DNA from: Taxillus chinensis
Taxonomy: Eukaryota; Streptophyta; Magnoliopsida; Santalales; Loranthaceae
Length of the DNA: 64,000 nucleotides
Reading direction: 5' to 3'
Assembly: GCA_023512835.1 (NCBI GenBank)
Contig: CM042091.1
Coordinates: forward strand, 47,321,284-47,385,283
Under the pieces are notes generated by a model that searched no databases, was not told the origin of the DNA, and saw only the letters and a program-made list of their open reading frames with translations. Within the stretch, counting starts at the first letter, position 1, and each line of letters opens with the position of its first letter. Shown piece after piece: positions 48,269 to 60,589 of the stretch. The position numbers and the translations under genes are program-made.

Positions 48269-51200
48269 TCACTCTGCAACACTACCTTTTCCATCAAAAT
48301 GAAGGTGGTGATCATATCTAGCAGGATAAGCAGAAAGCATCGCTGATGTCATGTCCAATGATTGCTTACCGAGGAGTATAGTTTTCTTCCACATCATCCA
48401 TGCAACCCAAAAGAATCCTACACAACCTGACAAATAAAATCAACATGTTTCAAATTCCAGGCAAGAGATCAATTATGCGCACATTATAGATGGTTCTCAA
48501 GCTTAAATAGATCAACACCTACCAAGAAAATAAAAAATAAATAAATAAGAGTGATGAAGAAACACTCAGACCTCATAAAATTCTTGATGCTGCATGCATT
48601 CTTTTTAAATATATATATATCATTTTTTTCATTTTTGGTACCAAAATTAACACTTTCTCCAGATATAAAATATAAAATATATAATAGAACTAGTATGCAC
48701 ATCAAAATCAATAACTAGGGGCACATGCATATCAAAGAAACTGCATATGCCCAAAGAGAAATGGCTAATGAAACCCCAGCGAGTCAAACATGCACAAATT
48801 TTATGGATGTGGTAGTTTCAGTTTCTTTGTGACCAACCAAACCATAAAACCAATCAGCGGTAGAATAAAGTACAAAAAGTATGGATGAAGTAAAGAGTAG
48901 GGGCAGAAACTCAAATAAATTTACCGGTAGCTGTCAGTACAGAAATGATGATGGAGACTGCCACAGCGGAAATAACAAAAGTAGCGACGGATAACACCCC
49001 GATATAAACAGCTGTTACACAAACAATGAAGAAAGCCACAGTGCCTCCCAACAATGCCAAAGATATGAGAAAACAAATGATGATGAAGTTGGCCGTCGCG
49101 GCCAGAAAGAAAAGCCCAGTGAGCAGCAATCCTGTCAAGGCCACAAGAGTAATCATTCCAACCTGCAGAAACATTAAAAAGTGATTCAGTAAACATTACT
49201 TAAATTATGGTGTCTAAAATTTTAATAATAAAAACACTTATTAGCGCAGAGGGCAGATTGGCGGGAGTGCCCTATCGTCATGCATGATCCGTACTCAGCA
49301 GAATAAACTTGAACTGTGAAATAAAAATTCTACAAGAAGCCGCTGATAAAACAATATATGCCAGCCCTATGGTTTCTGGTTGTCAAAGGAAAAGGTTGGT
49401 AAGATTACCCATTGAATTTGATAATGCCCCATCACTAATAAAAAAGAAGGTATATGTTCCACAAAATATGAGTTTATGTGCTTTCACCTCCTCAGGAGTA
49501 TTTTGTTCCACCTGTTTTTGTACCAAATCTCAGGGGTGATGAGGAAAGGAGGTGCACTGATCGCATGTGTACACAGCTATAATAAATGAGCCAGAACCTT
49601 CACTACTATTTTCCACATATGACATGTCAAAATTCAATAGTATCAATGAGTTTTTGTTATGAAGAGTTTAAGATTTCCCTCACTTAATTTTCAAGATAGA
49701 AAATCCATCATGATAATAATCCCTAAATGAAAGGGCATTCTCAAAAATCATTTTCAGTCGTTAACTTCTTAATGCATACTCCCACAGAAATGGCATGACA
49801 CATTACCAAAGAATGCATTTTGAGTCAAAAACAAATAAGGGAAATTTTCTTAGAGAAAGTTTGAGCACAAGTTCCCTGAGGGCTCAGGGACAAAAATAAA
49901 ACCCTGAATTGCAAAAAATGAAGTTAATTTGTGACATCTATTCCAAAGCAAAGATTTCAATAGGATTTTTTTCTTTTCTTTTTAAGAGCTTAGGAGGTAA
50001 ACCCTATATATTTGTGATTCTCCTTCTTGGTATAAATATGAGATAAACACCTCCACTTTTCTACTTTTCTAAGATTTTAAACAATTTTCAATGCCTTCAG
50101 CATGAAGGTTATGGAATTTGACTGCATCATTCATGAGTAACCTACTTGTTGAGACTTTGGCAAAATTTATGATACCCTTTACTGATTTTTGTAGTCATGA
50201 TGGGTATCTTAAGCATCCAGTTGTGCATCCTTCATATAATGTTGTGGGAGTATTTATTGTAGGAAAGATCGTGTTGTTCATAAGTGCCATGCTTGTTTGA
50301 CTCCTCAGGGAAGGATCACCCAAGTCTCCTTAATTTTGTTTTGTTAATCTATTATTTTCCCTTTGTTTAATTGCCTATCAATTTCCATCCTGCGTTACGG
50401 CTTCTGAAAAGAGGAATAATTCTTTGTAATGTTTATAACACAATCACATTCCAAAGAACTAAAAAAAAAAAATGCACGCATACTTTAAAGCCCAAACAAA
50501 TTATTAGCTGAAAATAGATTTCTAGGTCTTAGCCATTACATTCTCTCTTATCAGTTGCTCCTGCTTTCTACAATTTAACCCTGAGATTCACTCAACAATG
50601 TAAAAGGAACAACTATCAATTGAGAAAAAGAACACACAATATACTGAAGTGAAGGACTTGAAAACGATTGGAAGAAAGAGCTACTTCTCATCTCAATTAT
50701 TAACCTCTAGAACCCCACTAATTTCAAAGACTCGAATTTACTGGTAAACCAGCAGGACCTCTTGAAAAATGCCACTGAGGCACTAAGACAAAAAAGTCAG
50801 AATATATAACTTGGAGTAAATTTGGCACCCCTAAGTATAAATTATTTACAAACCTAGAGGAAAAACACCAAAAACACTAAACAGATGGAACAAGACGATG
50901 TTAATAATCAGACATGTGAATGTGTGACAGCAACAAAAACTTCTGTGACACATATAAAAAACAGGATTGAATTAGGGAAAACTATGCTGGCGTCTGTTTC
51001 GTATATAAAAAGGCATATTCAAGTAGAAAATTTTAATGAATTAAAATTAAATATACTTTGCAGTATAGTACGAAATCAAACCCCATGAATGGTATCAAAA
51101 TCCAAAATATAAAGGAAAGAAAGAAAACTTTAGATCATAATCATAATTAATTAAACAGTTAATCTTAAACTGAAAGTGTAAAATTCAAAAATAAATTCAT

Positions 51201-52594
51201 TTAAATAAAATAATAATTTTGAACGGTGCTAAACCAAACAATCATAAAATTGAATAATGGATCAGTTAGAGAGTTATATTACTTTTGAAACAAAATAAGC
51301 TCTCCTATTTCTACAACCTTTATCCTCAGATATCAAGTTCTACCACAGGGCTTGATGGTCAGAACCTTAACTAAAATGCGTACGCAAATACACTCCCCCA
51401 AAACCAATATACTGATAATGATGATACTGCAGCACACCTCAGAATAAGAAACTGTTTATCAGCACGAGAGTAAGTGATGTCAGGAACAAGAAAGTGTTGC
51501 CTGCACCTGTTTAAACTTTAATATGAAATATGACTACTGCAGCACAACAAACTTCAATATAAATAGGTTGATCATCAGATCAGATCTCTCACACACTTGA
51601 CACTACCCATTGACTATCAGCACAAAATTAAGATTTTAACTGTCCTATAATCATTAAATATATTTAAAAACGAGTAGGCAAATAATAATATTGGGATGGG
51701 ATGGGCTATTCCAAACCCAGTAAGTGTAACCAAACCAAATTAACCTCGTAAGACATGTCTTGATTTCCAATTATGTAGTTTCCTGCTTCTATGGGATTTC
51801 CTATTTTAATTTTGTAGGGCAAGCTAGAATATTCAATTCAGTTTCTTTACTGGATGAAATTAGTTCATGTTTTCTTTCATTAGAGTAAGCAGCTTAGGAA
51901 ACAAGCATCTATGTGAGGGTCAATTGTTTTAGATGGAAGATAGTTACTCTAAAATTTGTGAGAGTTTCGACAGTTTTTTTCCTATGCACTCAAGTTCTTA
52001 ATTGTGAGATATCAGATTGAACAATCATATCGATTGATTCACTATTTCGGAATGAGTTATAAGCTTTCTGTGATCTCTCCTCTTCTTTCTTAATCATAAT
52101 GAGCTTCTTCTCCATGGACACATGAGATCAAGCATGAACACTTGGTAGTGGGAGACCTAGCTGGTTTGTGAATAGAATGCTGAAAGCCTGGACGTGGTCT
52201 AATTAAAACAAGATGGGCCTAAAATTTGGCTACTGTGAGTAGAAATTTGGAGAGAGAGAGAGAGAGAGAGAAGCAAGTTGAAAAAATGCAGCAAAGGGAG
52301 GGAGGGAGTGTAGAAAGAGGCACTGACTGAAGCGACGACGAGGGCACGGAAGAGACTTCCAGCTCGAACCCAAGCAAGGACGGCGGCGGCAGTGTTTTGA
52401 GCGGCGGGAGGGAAGAGAGGGGCGAGATCGGAGACGGCGGACTTAAAGCGGCGCATCAGTGGGGTGGGAGGGGAAGCAGAAGCAGGAAAGAAGATCGCGG
52501 CCATGAGGCGGCGGAGGAGTCCGTGTAGACCCTCTCCCTCTCCCTCTCCGACGACGCCTCGTACCTTCTCCTCGGCCTCGGTCGAGCACCCCAT
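48269..52594 (-). CDS. Small multi-span membrane protein (plant-specific, unnamed)
   Basis: Exons 52594-52328, 49162-48925 and 48426-48269; introns 3165 and 498 bp; 220 aa. Exon 1 ends in ...LFRALVVAS and joins in phase 0 to VGMITLVALTGLL; the second junction is phase 1. Residues 1-89 are a soluble head with LMRRFKSAVSDLAPLFPP. Residues about 90-185 hold three to four hydrophobic helices rich in Ala, Val, Ile and Thr. The tail KQSLDMTSAMLSAYPARYDHH is polar. The head-plus-helix layout fits a conserved plant protein family known only as transmembrane protein; its function is not known to me. Location is probably an endomembrane. The joins are supported by frame, splice sites and continuity of the hydrophobic region. 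Confidence 0.75.
52251..52270. repeat. (GA)n microsatellite in intron 1 of the membrane protein gene
   Basis: About 10 GA units, CT in gene sense, about 58 bp past the exon 1 donor. Confidence 0.9.
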
Positions 52595-53114
52595 TTCTCG
52601 TTGATTGATTGCTTTTTCGCTTGGTTGCTATGAATAATAGCCGGTAGTTAGTACCCCTCCCTAGTTTCAGTACAACAGCCTCCCACTAAATTTGATTCTT
52701 CGTGATGATTCTTGGAGAGCTCAGCCCATGCGGTGAGACATACACGACCGGGATGACTCAATGTCGACAACAATGCACAACTTTGTGCGGGTTCTCTAAC
52801 CAACATTTTCTCTAAGGATAAGATTTAGAAAAAAAATCTAAAACAATAGGATTTAAAAAAACTTTCATTTGACATTTTACTATTTATTTATGAAAAAAAT
52901 TCCTGTCATTTTTCATATTTTATTTGATACATAATTATTTGAAAGGAAAAAATAACAAAAAAAATTATAGGTAATAAAATATAAAAGATTTTTAAAAATG
53001 AGTAAAATTTATGATAAAATTTTAGGAAGTGTTATTTTTAGCTAATTATTTAAACAAACTAGTAATTATAAAATTTAATTGCTAATCTAATTAATACATT
53101 AAGTAGGCATAGGG

Positions 53115-53699
53115 CTAGTTTGACAATACTTTTCAAAACCCGCTTCTGGTTATTTTATAGGCAGAAGCACTTAAACCTATTTGGTAAATTATAAAAAAAG
53201 TACTTATTAAAATAGTTTCTGCTTTTTATGACAAAAAACAGAAGCAATTTAAAGATAGTTTTTAAAAGCTGTTTTATCAAGAAGCAGTTTTAAAAACTAT
53301 CCTTAAACTACTTCTGTTTTTTGTCATAAAAAAACAAATTATTTTAATATGTATTTTTTTCTAATTTCAAGAATCCGTTTTAAAAAAATTAAAATATCAA
53401 TATTATCCCTACATCATCTACGTACAACCTTACACATCACAGTTCAATGGTTTGGGGAGATGATGAAATTTATTACAAATTTTACCGAAAGAAACTATAA
53501 TGTCAAAATAATATTTTTCACTTTTTCAATTTTCACAACAAATTTATTTTTAATTTATCAAATACATATTACTTGCTTTTAAAATCTGCAACTCTTTTAA
53601 ATTCATATTTTACCAAATACTCTACTATTTTTTTTACAATAGCTTTTTTTAAGCACAACTAAAAGCAATTCATTTAAAAATATAATATTATCAAACTAG
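53115..53699. mobile_element. Foldback / MITE-like element, 585 bp
   Basis: The ends CTAGTTTGACAATA (53115-53128) and TATTATCAAACTAG (53686-53699) are inverted, 13 of 14 matching. A second large hairpin lies inside: about 53218-53275 pairs with about 53286-53345 (TGACAAAAAACAGAAG versus CTTCTGTTTTTTGTCA). No target duplication was found with certainty. Confidence 0.65.
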
Positions 53700-55849
53700 G
53701 TCATACACGTTGAAAGAATAATGCTTAATTAAAATAAACTACCTAATATTAATTATTCTAAATATATTTATAAACTAATTACTAATTTATTAAATAAAAT
53801 AGTACCAAAAATAAAAAAAGAAAAGAATGAAAATTTAAAATGACGTGATTGGTCGTGCCTTTCCCAAGTTTTTTTTTTGTAAAAGAAAAAAAATTATTAA
53901 CTATAATTTGTAGTTAATTTTATATTTTATTTTCTTTGTATAATTTCCTTTTTTTATAGTTAAGAAATAAAAGAAATAAGACCCCATATAATTTTATATT
54001 ATATTTTATTTATTATAATTTTACGATTTAATTTAATAAAATAATATTATTTTAAAAAGAGTGAGTCGAGATCATTTCTTTCCTTTCCTACTCTCTAATC
54101 TTCTTTTGGCATCTTATTTCGTTGTTTTTTTGCTTTTGTTCCTTTTTATTTATTTATTTTATATAGCTCATGTATAAAATAAATCCATGTGTATGGGAGG
54201 GCATTGATGAAGATTGTTTTATTTATTTATTGTTTTGGTTTTTTTTAATTTTTTTTATATAGTATAATGTGAAAAGTAGTGGTGTGTGTGAGAAATTATG
54301 TTCTATTTGTTTATATATACATAAAAAAATTTATTGTTATATGTTTTTACTTTTATTTTTATACAAATATATATATGGATATGGAATAAATACTTTTTTC
54401 GATATATATATATTATAGGTATAAAAACACGAAAACAATGTAACACGCCACACAATTTATTTTATGATTATATAACAAAAATATTACATGATGATTTGTG
54501 GAAAATAAAAAAATATTACATGGACATCGCCAAAGCATGCAATGAAAGGATTAGTAGGATGACCGATATAAAAATATTGCCCCCCAAGAGTAATAGGACA
54601 ATACATACCATCACCATTAGTATAAGTGTACACTTCATAAAATCAATCATTCTTGCATACGAGAAGGAGATGCTTTTGGAGAAAGTTAGAAGAGTGTTAA
54701 AATGGAATTGTGTGAGTAAATATGAAAAAATAAAGGCGTGTTTGTATGGTGGAGATATGATCGTTGGTAAAGAATATAGTTGTTGGAAATGGATAATTTG
54801 ACGGTTGAAATACTATTGTGGTCATTAAAGTGATATTAGGTGGAATAGTTGCTATGAAATAATATTTGTTTAGAAAGATGGATCATACAGGCGCACATAT
54901 TCGGCCTAGTCAAAATGACGTACAAAACTTGCCTTGTCCCTGATTTCAGAAAGTTGAACCGAGTACACGACTTTTTCATACCTGTACTTGAAGGGTAAAG
55001 GGATTGACGACTAACACATAAAAGAGACTACATAGCTGGTATATACTTTTTCACGTGTCATGCAATCAATACTAATAACATGTTATCAGTTCAATACAAC
55101 TTTCACATACCCTTATTCATATATTAAATAATCAAACATAAGGTATTATGTACAAACACAATATCACAGTCATTACATTGAATATGAAATAAATATTAAA
55201 TAACTTTGAATAGCTTTAGCTAGTATGAGTCGATATCCAAAAATATATCAACAATGCAGGGATAACGTATAACTCACACCACCTCCTATAGTCCCAACCA
55301 TACCTAAAAAATATAAGTTTGTTTAGTATAAGGTTTGATTTTTGTGTTATATTTCATGTATTCTGTTGGAATTCATGTTTAATTCTAATTTAAAAATAAT
55401 TTGTATATGGTACGAGAGAGAATACATTTTAAAAAATATGTGCTTTTTAAAAAATTTTGATTCTTTAACAATTTTAAAAATATAATATTCTTAGTACAGT
55501 TAAAAGTAAAAAAATAAAAAAAATAACATGTTTATTTAGGTCTCTCGATAAAATTGAATTTGAATTTAAAAATATTAAATAATTAGAAATAATTTTTAAA
55601 AATAATTATGACACCTACTAATTTTGAAAATTAAATAACTTTAAATTCATTTGATTCACAATTTTTTTTAAAACAATCACATAATTCAGCTCAAACGCAC
55701 GGAAAGGTAATGTGTTTTAAAAAAGTATATATATTTTCAATTTAATGGATCCAAATAATAAGATATAAAAAATAAATAATAAATATTTAAATTGCTTGTT
55801 AGAATTAAATTTAAATTTAAAAATAAAAATAATTAAATTTATTTTTTTA

Positions 55850-55985
55850 AAATAATTACGATAGGTAATGTTTTAAAAAAACATTTTAAATTTATATTAA
55901 TATTAAAGTAATTACGATAGGTAATGTTTTAAAAAAATATTTTAAATTTATATTAATATTAAAATAATTACGATTGGTAATATTA
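55850..55985. repeat. 62-bp AT-rich tandem repeat
   Basis: AATTACGATAGGTAATGTTT and the following A/T run occur twice, with a partial third copy (AATTACGATTGGTAAT), about 220 bp before the lipase gene. Confidence 0.85.
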
Positions 55986-56203
55986 ATAATTAATATATCA
56001 AATAACAAATTCACCATTATTTAAAATGGGTATGTCCGGCGTAACAAACACACGCCAAAATTTTAATTCAAAATTGTCGCCCAAGAGTCAAAATTTTTTC
56101 TGTCCGGGCACGCTGATTATTACTTTCGTCGGCTTCTGTATGATTGACGGCGATTGCCTGCGTTAGCTCATGCTAGGTAGGTGCGAACTCTCCAGCCAAG
56201 AAA

Positions 56204-59178
56204 ATGTCGGTGCTGTGTGGGATGGAGTGCGTGGTGATGGCGGGGTGTAGCCGGTGGGCGTGGAAGCGGTGCACCTACGTGGGCTCCGACGACAGCGACA
56301 CGTGGCCCCTCGCCACTGCCGCTGAGTTCGAGCCCATCCCCCGCGTCTGCCGCTTCGTACTCGCGGTCTACGAGGAGGACCTCCGCCGCCCCAAGTACCC
56401 TCCCCCCGGTGGCTACAGCCTCGATCCCGACTCTGTCGTCAAGCGCGCCTCCTACGACCATACCCTTGGCCGCGTGCCTCCTTACCTCATCTACCTCGAC
56501 CACCCTCATCGCGAGATCGTCCTCGCCGTCCGAGGCCTCAACCTCTCCAAGGAAACCGACTACAAGGTCCTCCTCGATAACCGCCTCGGGATGCAGATGT
56601 TTGACGGCGGGTATGTCTGTTTTTACTAGCACTCCACCAGGACCACCACTCCAGTCCTCTAGCTAGAAAAAGACAACGATGACTGATGAACTGATGACGA
56701 TATATTTTACTCATATAAGCTCATTTTAGTTTTGGGTTGTTTTCAATTATTAATGTGTTGGATTTCTAATCCTCACCCTCGGATCTCTCAACTGTTTCGT
56801 GCGGTTCATCAGTTATGTTCACCATGGGCTGTTAAAATCTGCTACTTGGCTGCTAAGCGAGGAGGCAGAAACCCTGAAGCGGCTCTGGATTGAAAACGGG
56901 TCTTGTTACAATATGGTGTTCGTGGGTCACTCGCTAGGCTCGGGCGTTGTGTCCATGTTGACCATAATTGCGGCCAATCACTTGGACAAATTAGGAGGGA
57001 TGCCACGGAGCAATTTGATATGCTATGCGGTGGCACCTGCGCGATGTATGTCTCTCAATTTGGCTATTAAATATGCCGATGTCATACGCTCAGTGGTCTT
57101 GCAGGTGACTAACTGGCGACGATAGTGTAGACCCCCGCCTATTTGTCTCGTATTTTATGTTCATTTTAAGCATGTTTCTGAGTTCAATGGTTGTCAAAAA
57201 ATTTCGAATGAATGATAGTGCATCTATTTGGACTTGGATTCGCATATCCAGACTTTCAATTTGATCTTGTTGTATCGATGCATTTGTTGACTGTCTGTTA
57301 CTGCAATTTTGCTTTGTGGAAGCAGTAAACTTAATGTTGGTTTAGGGGTTGAAAATCTCAGTATGAGTTTGGACGAGACAGACTTGCACTTTATCATCAT
57401 TTTTTTGCTCAGGGTTGGATGCGAGTTTCACCATATAAGGTCATATATCTAAGAGCCCATATAGACAATTTACGCAACACCAACTCTCAGTTGCTCAAAA
57501 CTGGTATGTTTATTTTTGTGATTAGTAGACAGTGAACCTTGAGCTGCATGTTTCTTTCAAGTGCACAGAATAACTACAGGGAGCCTAGGACGAGCCTTGC
57601 TCCTGAACTTTAGGTCAGTATCATGCAAAATTAAATAGACAGAATTGATAAGCTTTAATGTTGAGAAGATTTACTGGGTGTCATTGTTATCGTACAAGGA
57701 CTATAAAGAAGAATAAGAATAAGTAGTAGTAGAATAAGAACTTAATAAATGGGAGAAAATCTAGTTTTACTAAATTGCTGGGGTTAAAACAAAAAATTCT
57801 ACTTCTTTAAGTGAAATTCTGATAATCTTATATATATATATATATGTGTGTATGTATCATCCATATGATTGGTTTATATGTAATAGCGAAAATTTGTGGA
57901 CATTTATTTTCGGATGGCCTGCTTTTGGACATTTATTGGGTTGATTTGTTGACCAAAATATTTTGCATTGATTGCTTAAATTGTGTTCCTACCATCAATT
58001 CACATGCATTCTCTGAGAGTTGTTTTCATTTTTTCACATATAATTGTCAAGTTAAATAAAAATACAAAGTTGAAACCTGAATTACAATAGAAACTTAATA
58101 TAGTAAAGCCCCCCAATGTAACATGTTAGAAATTTGATGTTACAATAACATATAATTATAAATTATACTTCTAATTTAATATTCTATTGATTAAAAAAAT
58201 GCTTTGTCCAGTTTTGGAGTTTGTTCGGCTAGGTTATTGAGTTAAAATAAAAACCAATTTGTTTGGTTTTGGCTAGGTTTTTTGGACCATGGTTAGTTTA
58301 TCAAAATTTCTTAAACAAAAGGTTTGGTGTGTTTTCTGTCGATTTTTATTTACACATTACATATTTTGGGCTAATTTATGTTGGACCAGCATATTAATGA
58401 ATGGTCTTACTCATAATTCCATGTAACCTACAATTTCTTTTTTGATGTAAGAAGAATTTGTTTAAAGAGTCTTGTAATGTTTTGGGTTGTAATCATCCGC
58501 GTTCATGTTCACTCCAAGTCCAGGCTTTTAAATTACTGAAACCTTTGAACAGCATTTTGTGGCTGAGAAGTTAAGTTAGGGCTCAATGCTTTTAGTTGGA
58601 TACACTTATAGTTTTGAAAGTTACACTTAACGGTAGTGATTGTCCAATGAGACCTTGCATCCAATAGAAGTTTTCAACTTCAAGGTAATCTTGAAATTTA
58701 ACTAGAAATAGTGATGGCTTTGGCCCCGTGTGAAAGGAGGCTTGGATAAGTCTGAAATTATAGGCAATGCCATATTAGTATGCATGTCGGCATCTTTTAT
58801 TTATTTTATCATATATATATATATTTAAAGATAGGCCTGTCTAGGATACTCTGCGTTAACATAATGTTATGCAGGATGATTTCCTACCAAGGACAGCCAC
58901 ACCATTGGAAGATATTTTCAAGTCCATTTTCTGGTAGTTTGTCTCATCTTCCTACTGTGTTGACTCACAAGTCTTATTCTAGCTTTTCATTTTCTTTGTA
59001 ATTTTCTCATCTTGTATGAGGAGCAATAAATCTTATCTTCATTGGACAGCTTGCCCTGCTTAATGTTTTTGGTTTGTTTGCGGGATACCTTCATACCAGA
59101 ACATAGGAAGCTTAGAGATCCCAGGAGACTTTATGCCCCTGGTCGTATTTATCATATTGTTGAGAGAAAGTTTTGCAG
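56204..59178 (+). CDS. Class 3 lipase / DAG-lipase-like hydrolase, 3' end not in window
   Basis: Exons 56204-56610, 56813-57104, 58875-58933 and 59050-59178 give 295 codons, ending in phase 2 at ...IVERKFC. Exon 1 encodes the N-terminal domain (FEPIPRVCRFVLAVYEEDLR). Exon 2 holds the nucleophile elbow GHSLGSG, Ser176. Exon 3 begins DDFLPRTATPLEDIF and exon 4 has RDPRRLYAPGRIYHIVERK, both conserved in plant relatives of diacylglycerol lipase, also described as calmodulin-binding heat-shock proteins. The family acts on lipid esters, probably at membranes. The last part, which should supply the catalytic His, is not found before 64000, where transposon remains fill the sequence. Either the intron is long and the gene continues outside, or it is truncated. 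Confidence 0.85.
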
Positions 59179-59489
59179 GTATAATGCATTCTAAGTATTG
59201 CATTTTTTTTTAAAATACATTTTCTAATTGTTGTCTATCTTTTTTCCAAATTTTTCTGGCATAAATCGACCATGAACCTGTGGTGCCAGGAAAAAGTTGA
59301 TAAATATTAAACTGATTACGTCTACTCTACTGCCATTGAATCATATCAGCTGCATTTTTTTCATGAAGCTGTGCAATCCATATGTTTGTGCTTTGGATAC
59401 CTTTGATGCCATGTGTCTGTTCTGATATGTTTCACACTGGCTATTTTAAATAAATCTTTTTACTGAGTTAATAATGTAGCCTAGATTTT

Positions 59490-59850
59490 CTTTTAATAAA
59501 AGGAAATATTATTGAAAACAGTGACAATTTACAAGGAACAAGAGAAAGGAAAATCAAAAGCACCATCATGATACGCCAAATTACAATTGAGTGCTATGAT
59601 ACACCATAAAAAACTTTACGGTTTCTCTCCATCCATTTGATCCAAAACACAACCAAGGGAATACTGCACATGGAAGAACTTGACCTACCACGACCTTGCA
59701 AACCATTCCGAGCCCTCAACTTCCTGGCCCACCCAAGCCTGTGAAACCCATTCAAGGCCAAAAGCATTCAACACAAAGGTGTTGGCTAGACCAAGGGCAG
59801 TGCAGCAGATGGTGGTCAATATGTTCCCCTGCTCAAATATGATATTCCTC
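59490..59850 (-). mobile_element. LINE-like 3' fragment
   Basis: On the reverse strand, broken frames contain LGLANTFVLNAFG and a WIKWRE-like stretch ending in a poly(A)-like terminus (AATAAT...TTATT region at 59490-59515 on the + strand). This looks like the tail of a non-LTR element or related relic. The assignment is tentative. Confidence 0.4.
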
Positions 59851-60589
59851 AAATAATGTAGCTTAGATATTGCACTCTTGCTGCAAGTTAATTTGGAGTC
59901 AGTGGGTCAGACAAGTATTGGATTTCTTCTATTATGCATACAGCAACCAGAAAGCTTCAAATATGCATAATTTGAATTTGATATGCTATTTGGACCAGTT
60001 CATCAGGCAATAACAGGATTTGAGCTCTAAAAATTTGTTTAAACTTAATACGCTTAAATATTTTGGCTCATAAATCAGTTTAAACTTAGGTTATTAAGTT
60101 TCTTAACAAGTTTAAATTATGATGCTACTTTTAATTGGATCAACATACATTTAGGTTTAAATTGCTAATTTGAGTCATCCAACATCAATTTGGGTCACTA
60201 ATAGGAGTAACTATGCTAACATTAGCAGATTGGGTTGGCCATAAAAGGGTGAGAAGAGATAATTGAAAGATTGTTTTAATCATTTCAATTATTTAATTAT
60301 TGTATAAGTTAATTAAATTACACTCACACATATATGTGTGTGTGTATATGTATATATAACTCAATAAAAATACTTATCGAGCCAAACTGACTCCGAGGCT
60401 TAATGATCTGAGTTAGAGTTTATTCAAACTTGACTTGTTTTGATTAAAGTTTATGCAAACTCAACTCGTTTTTATGGCGAGTCTATTCATTACCTTAATA
60501 AAAGAGACACTTTAAACGAGCTAAGTTGAGCTGAGCTATTTTTTTTTTCAAACTAAATGTTGAGTAGTTTATCTCATTTAACACCCTTT

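Larger units (their letters stand above)
52595..56203. other. Divergent intergenic region, AT-rich
   Basis: Both flanking genes are transcribed away from here, so the two ends are promoter regions. It holds the foldback element at 53115-53699 and a 62-bp tandem repeat at 55850-55985. A 155-codon open frame at 54334-54801 (+) is rich in Ile, Lys and Tyr, has no recognised domain and is probably chance in AT-rich DNA. Confidence 0.55.

Noticed and set aside
54334..54801. 155-codon open frame on the + strand
   Set aside because: Ile/Lys/Tyr-rich composition follows the AT-rich DNA; no recognised motif. Kept only as a remark.
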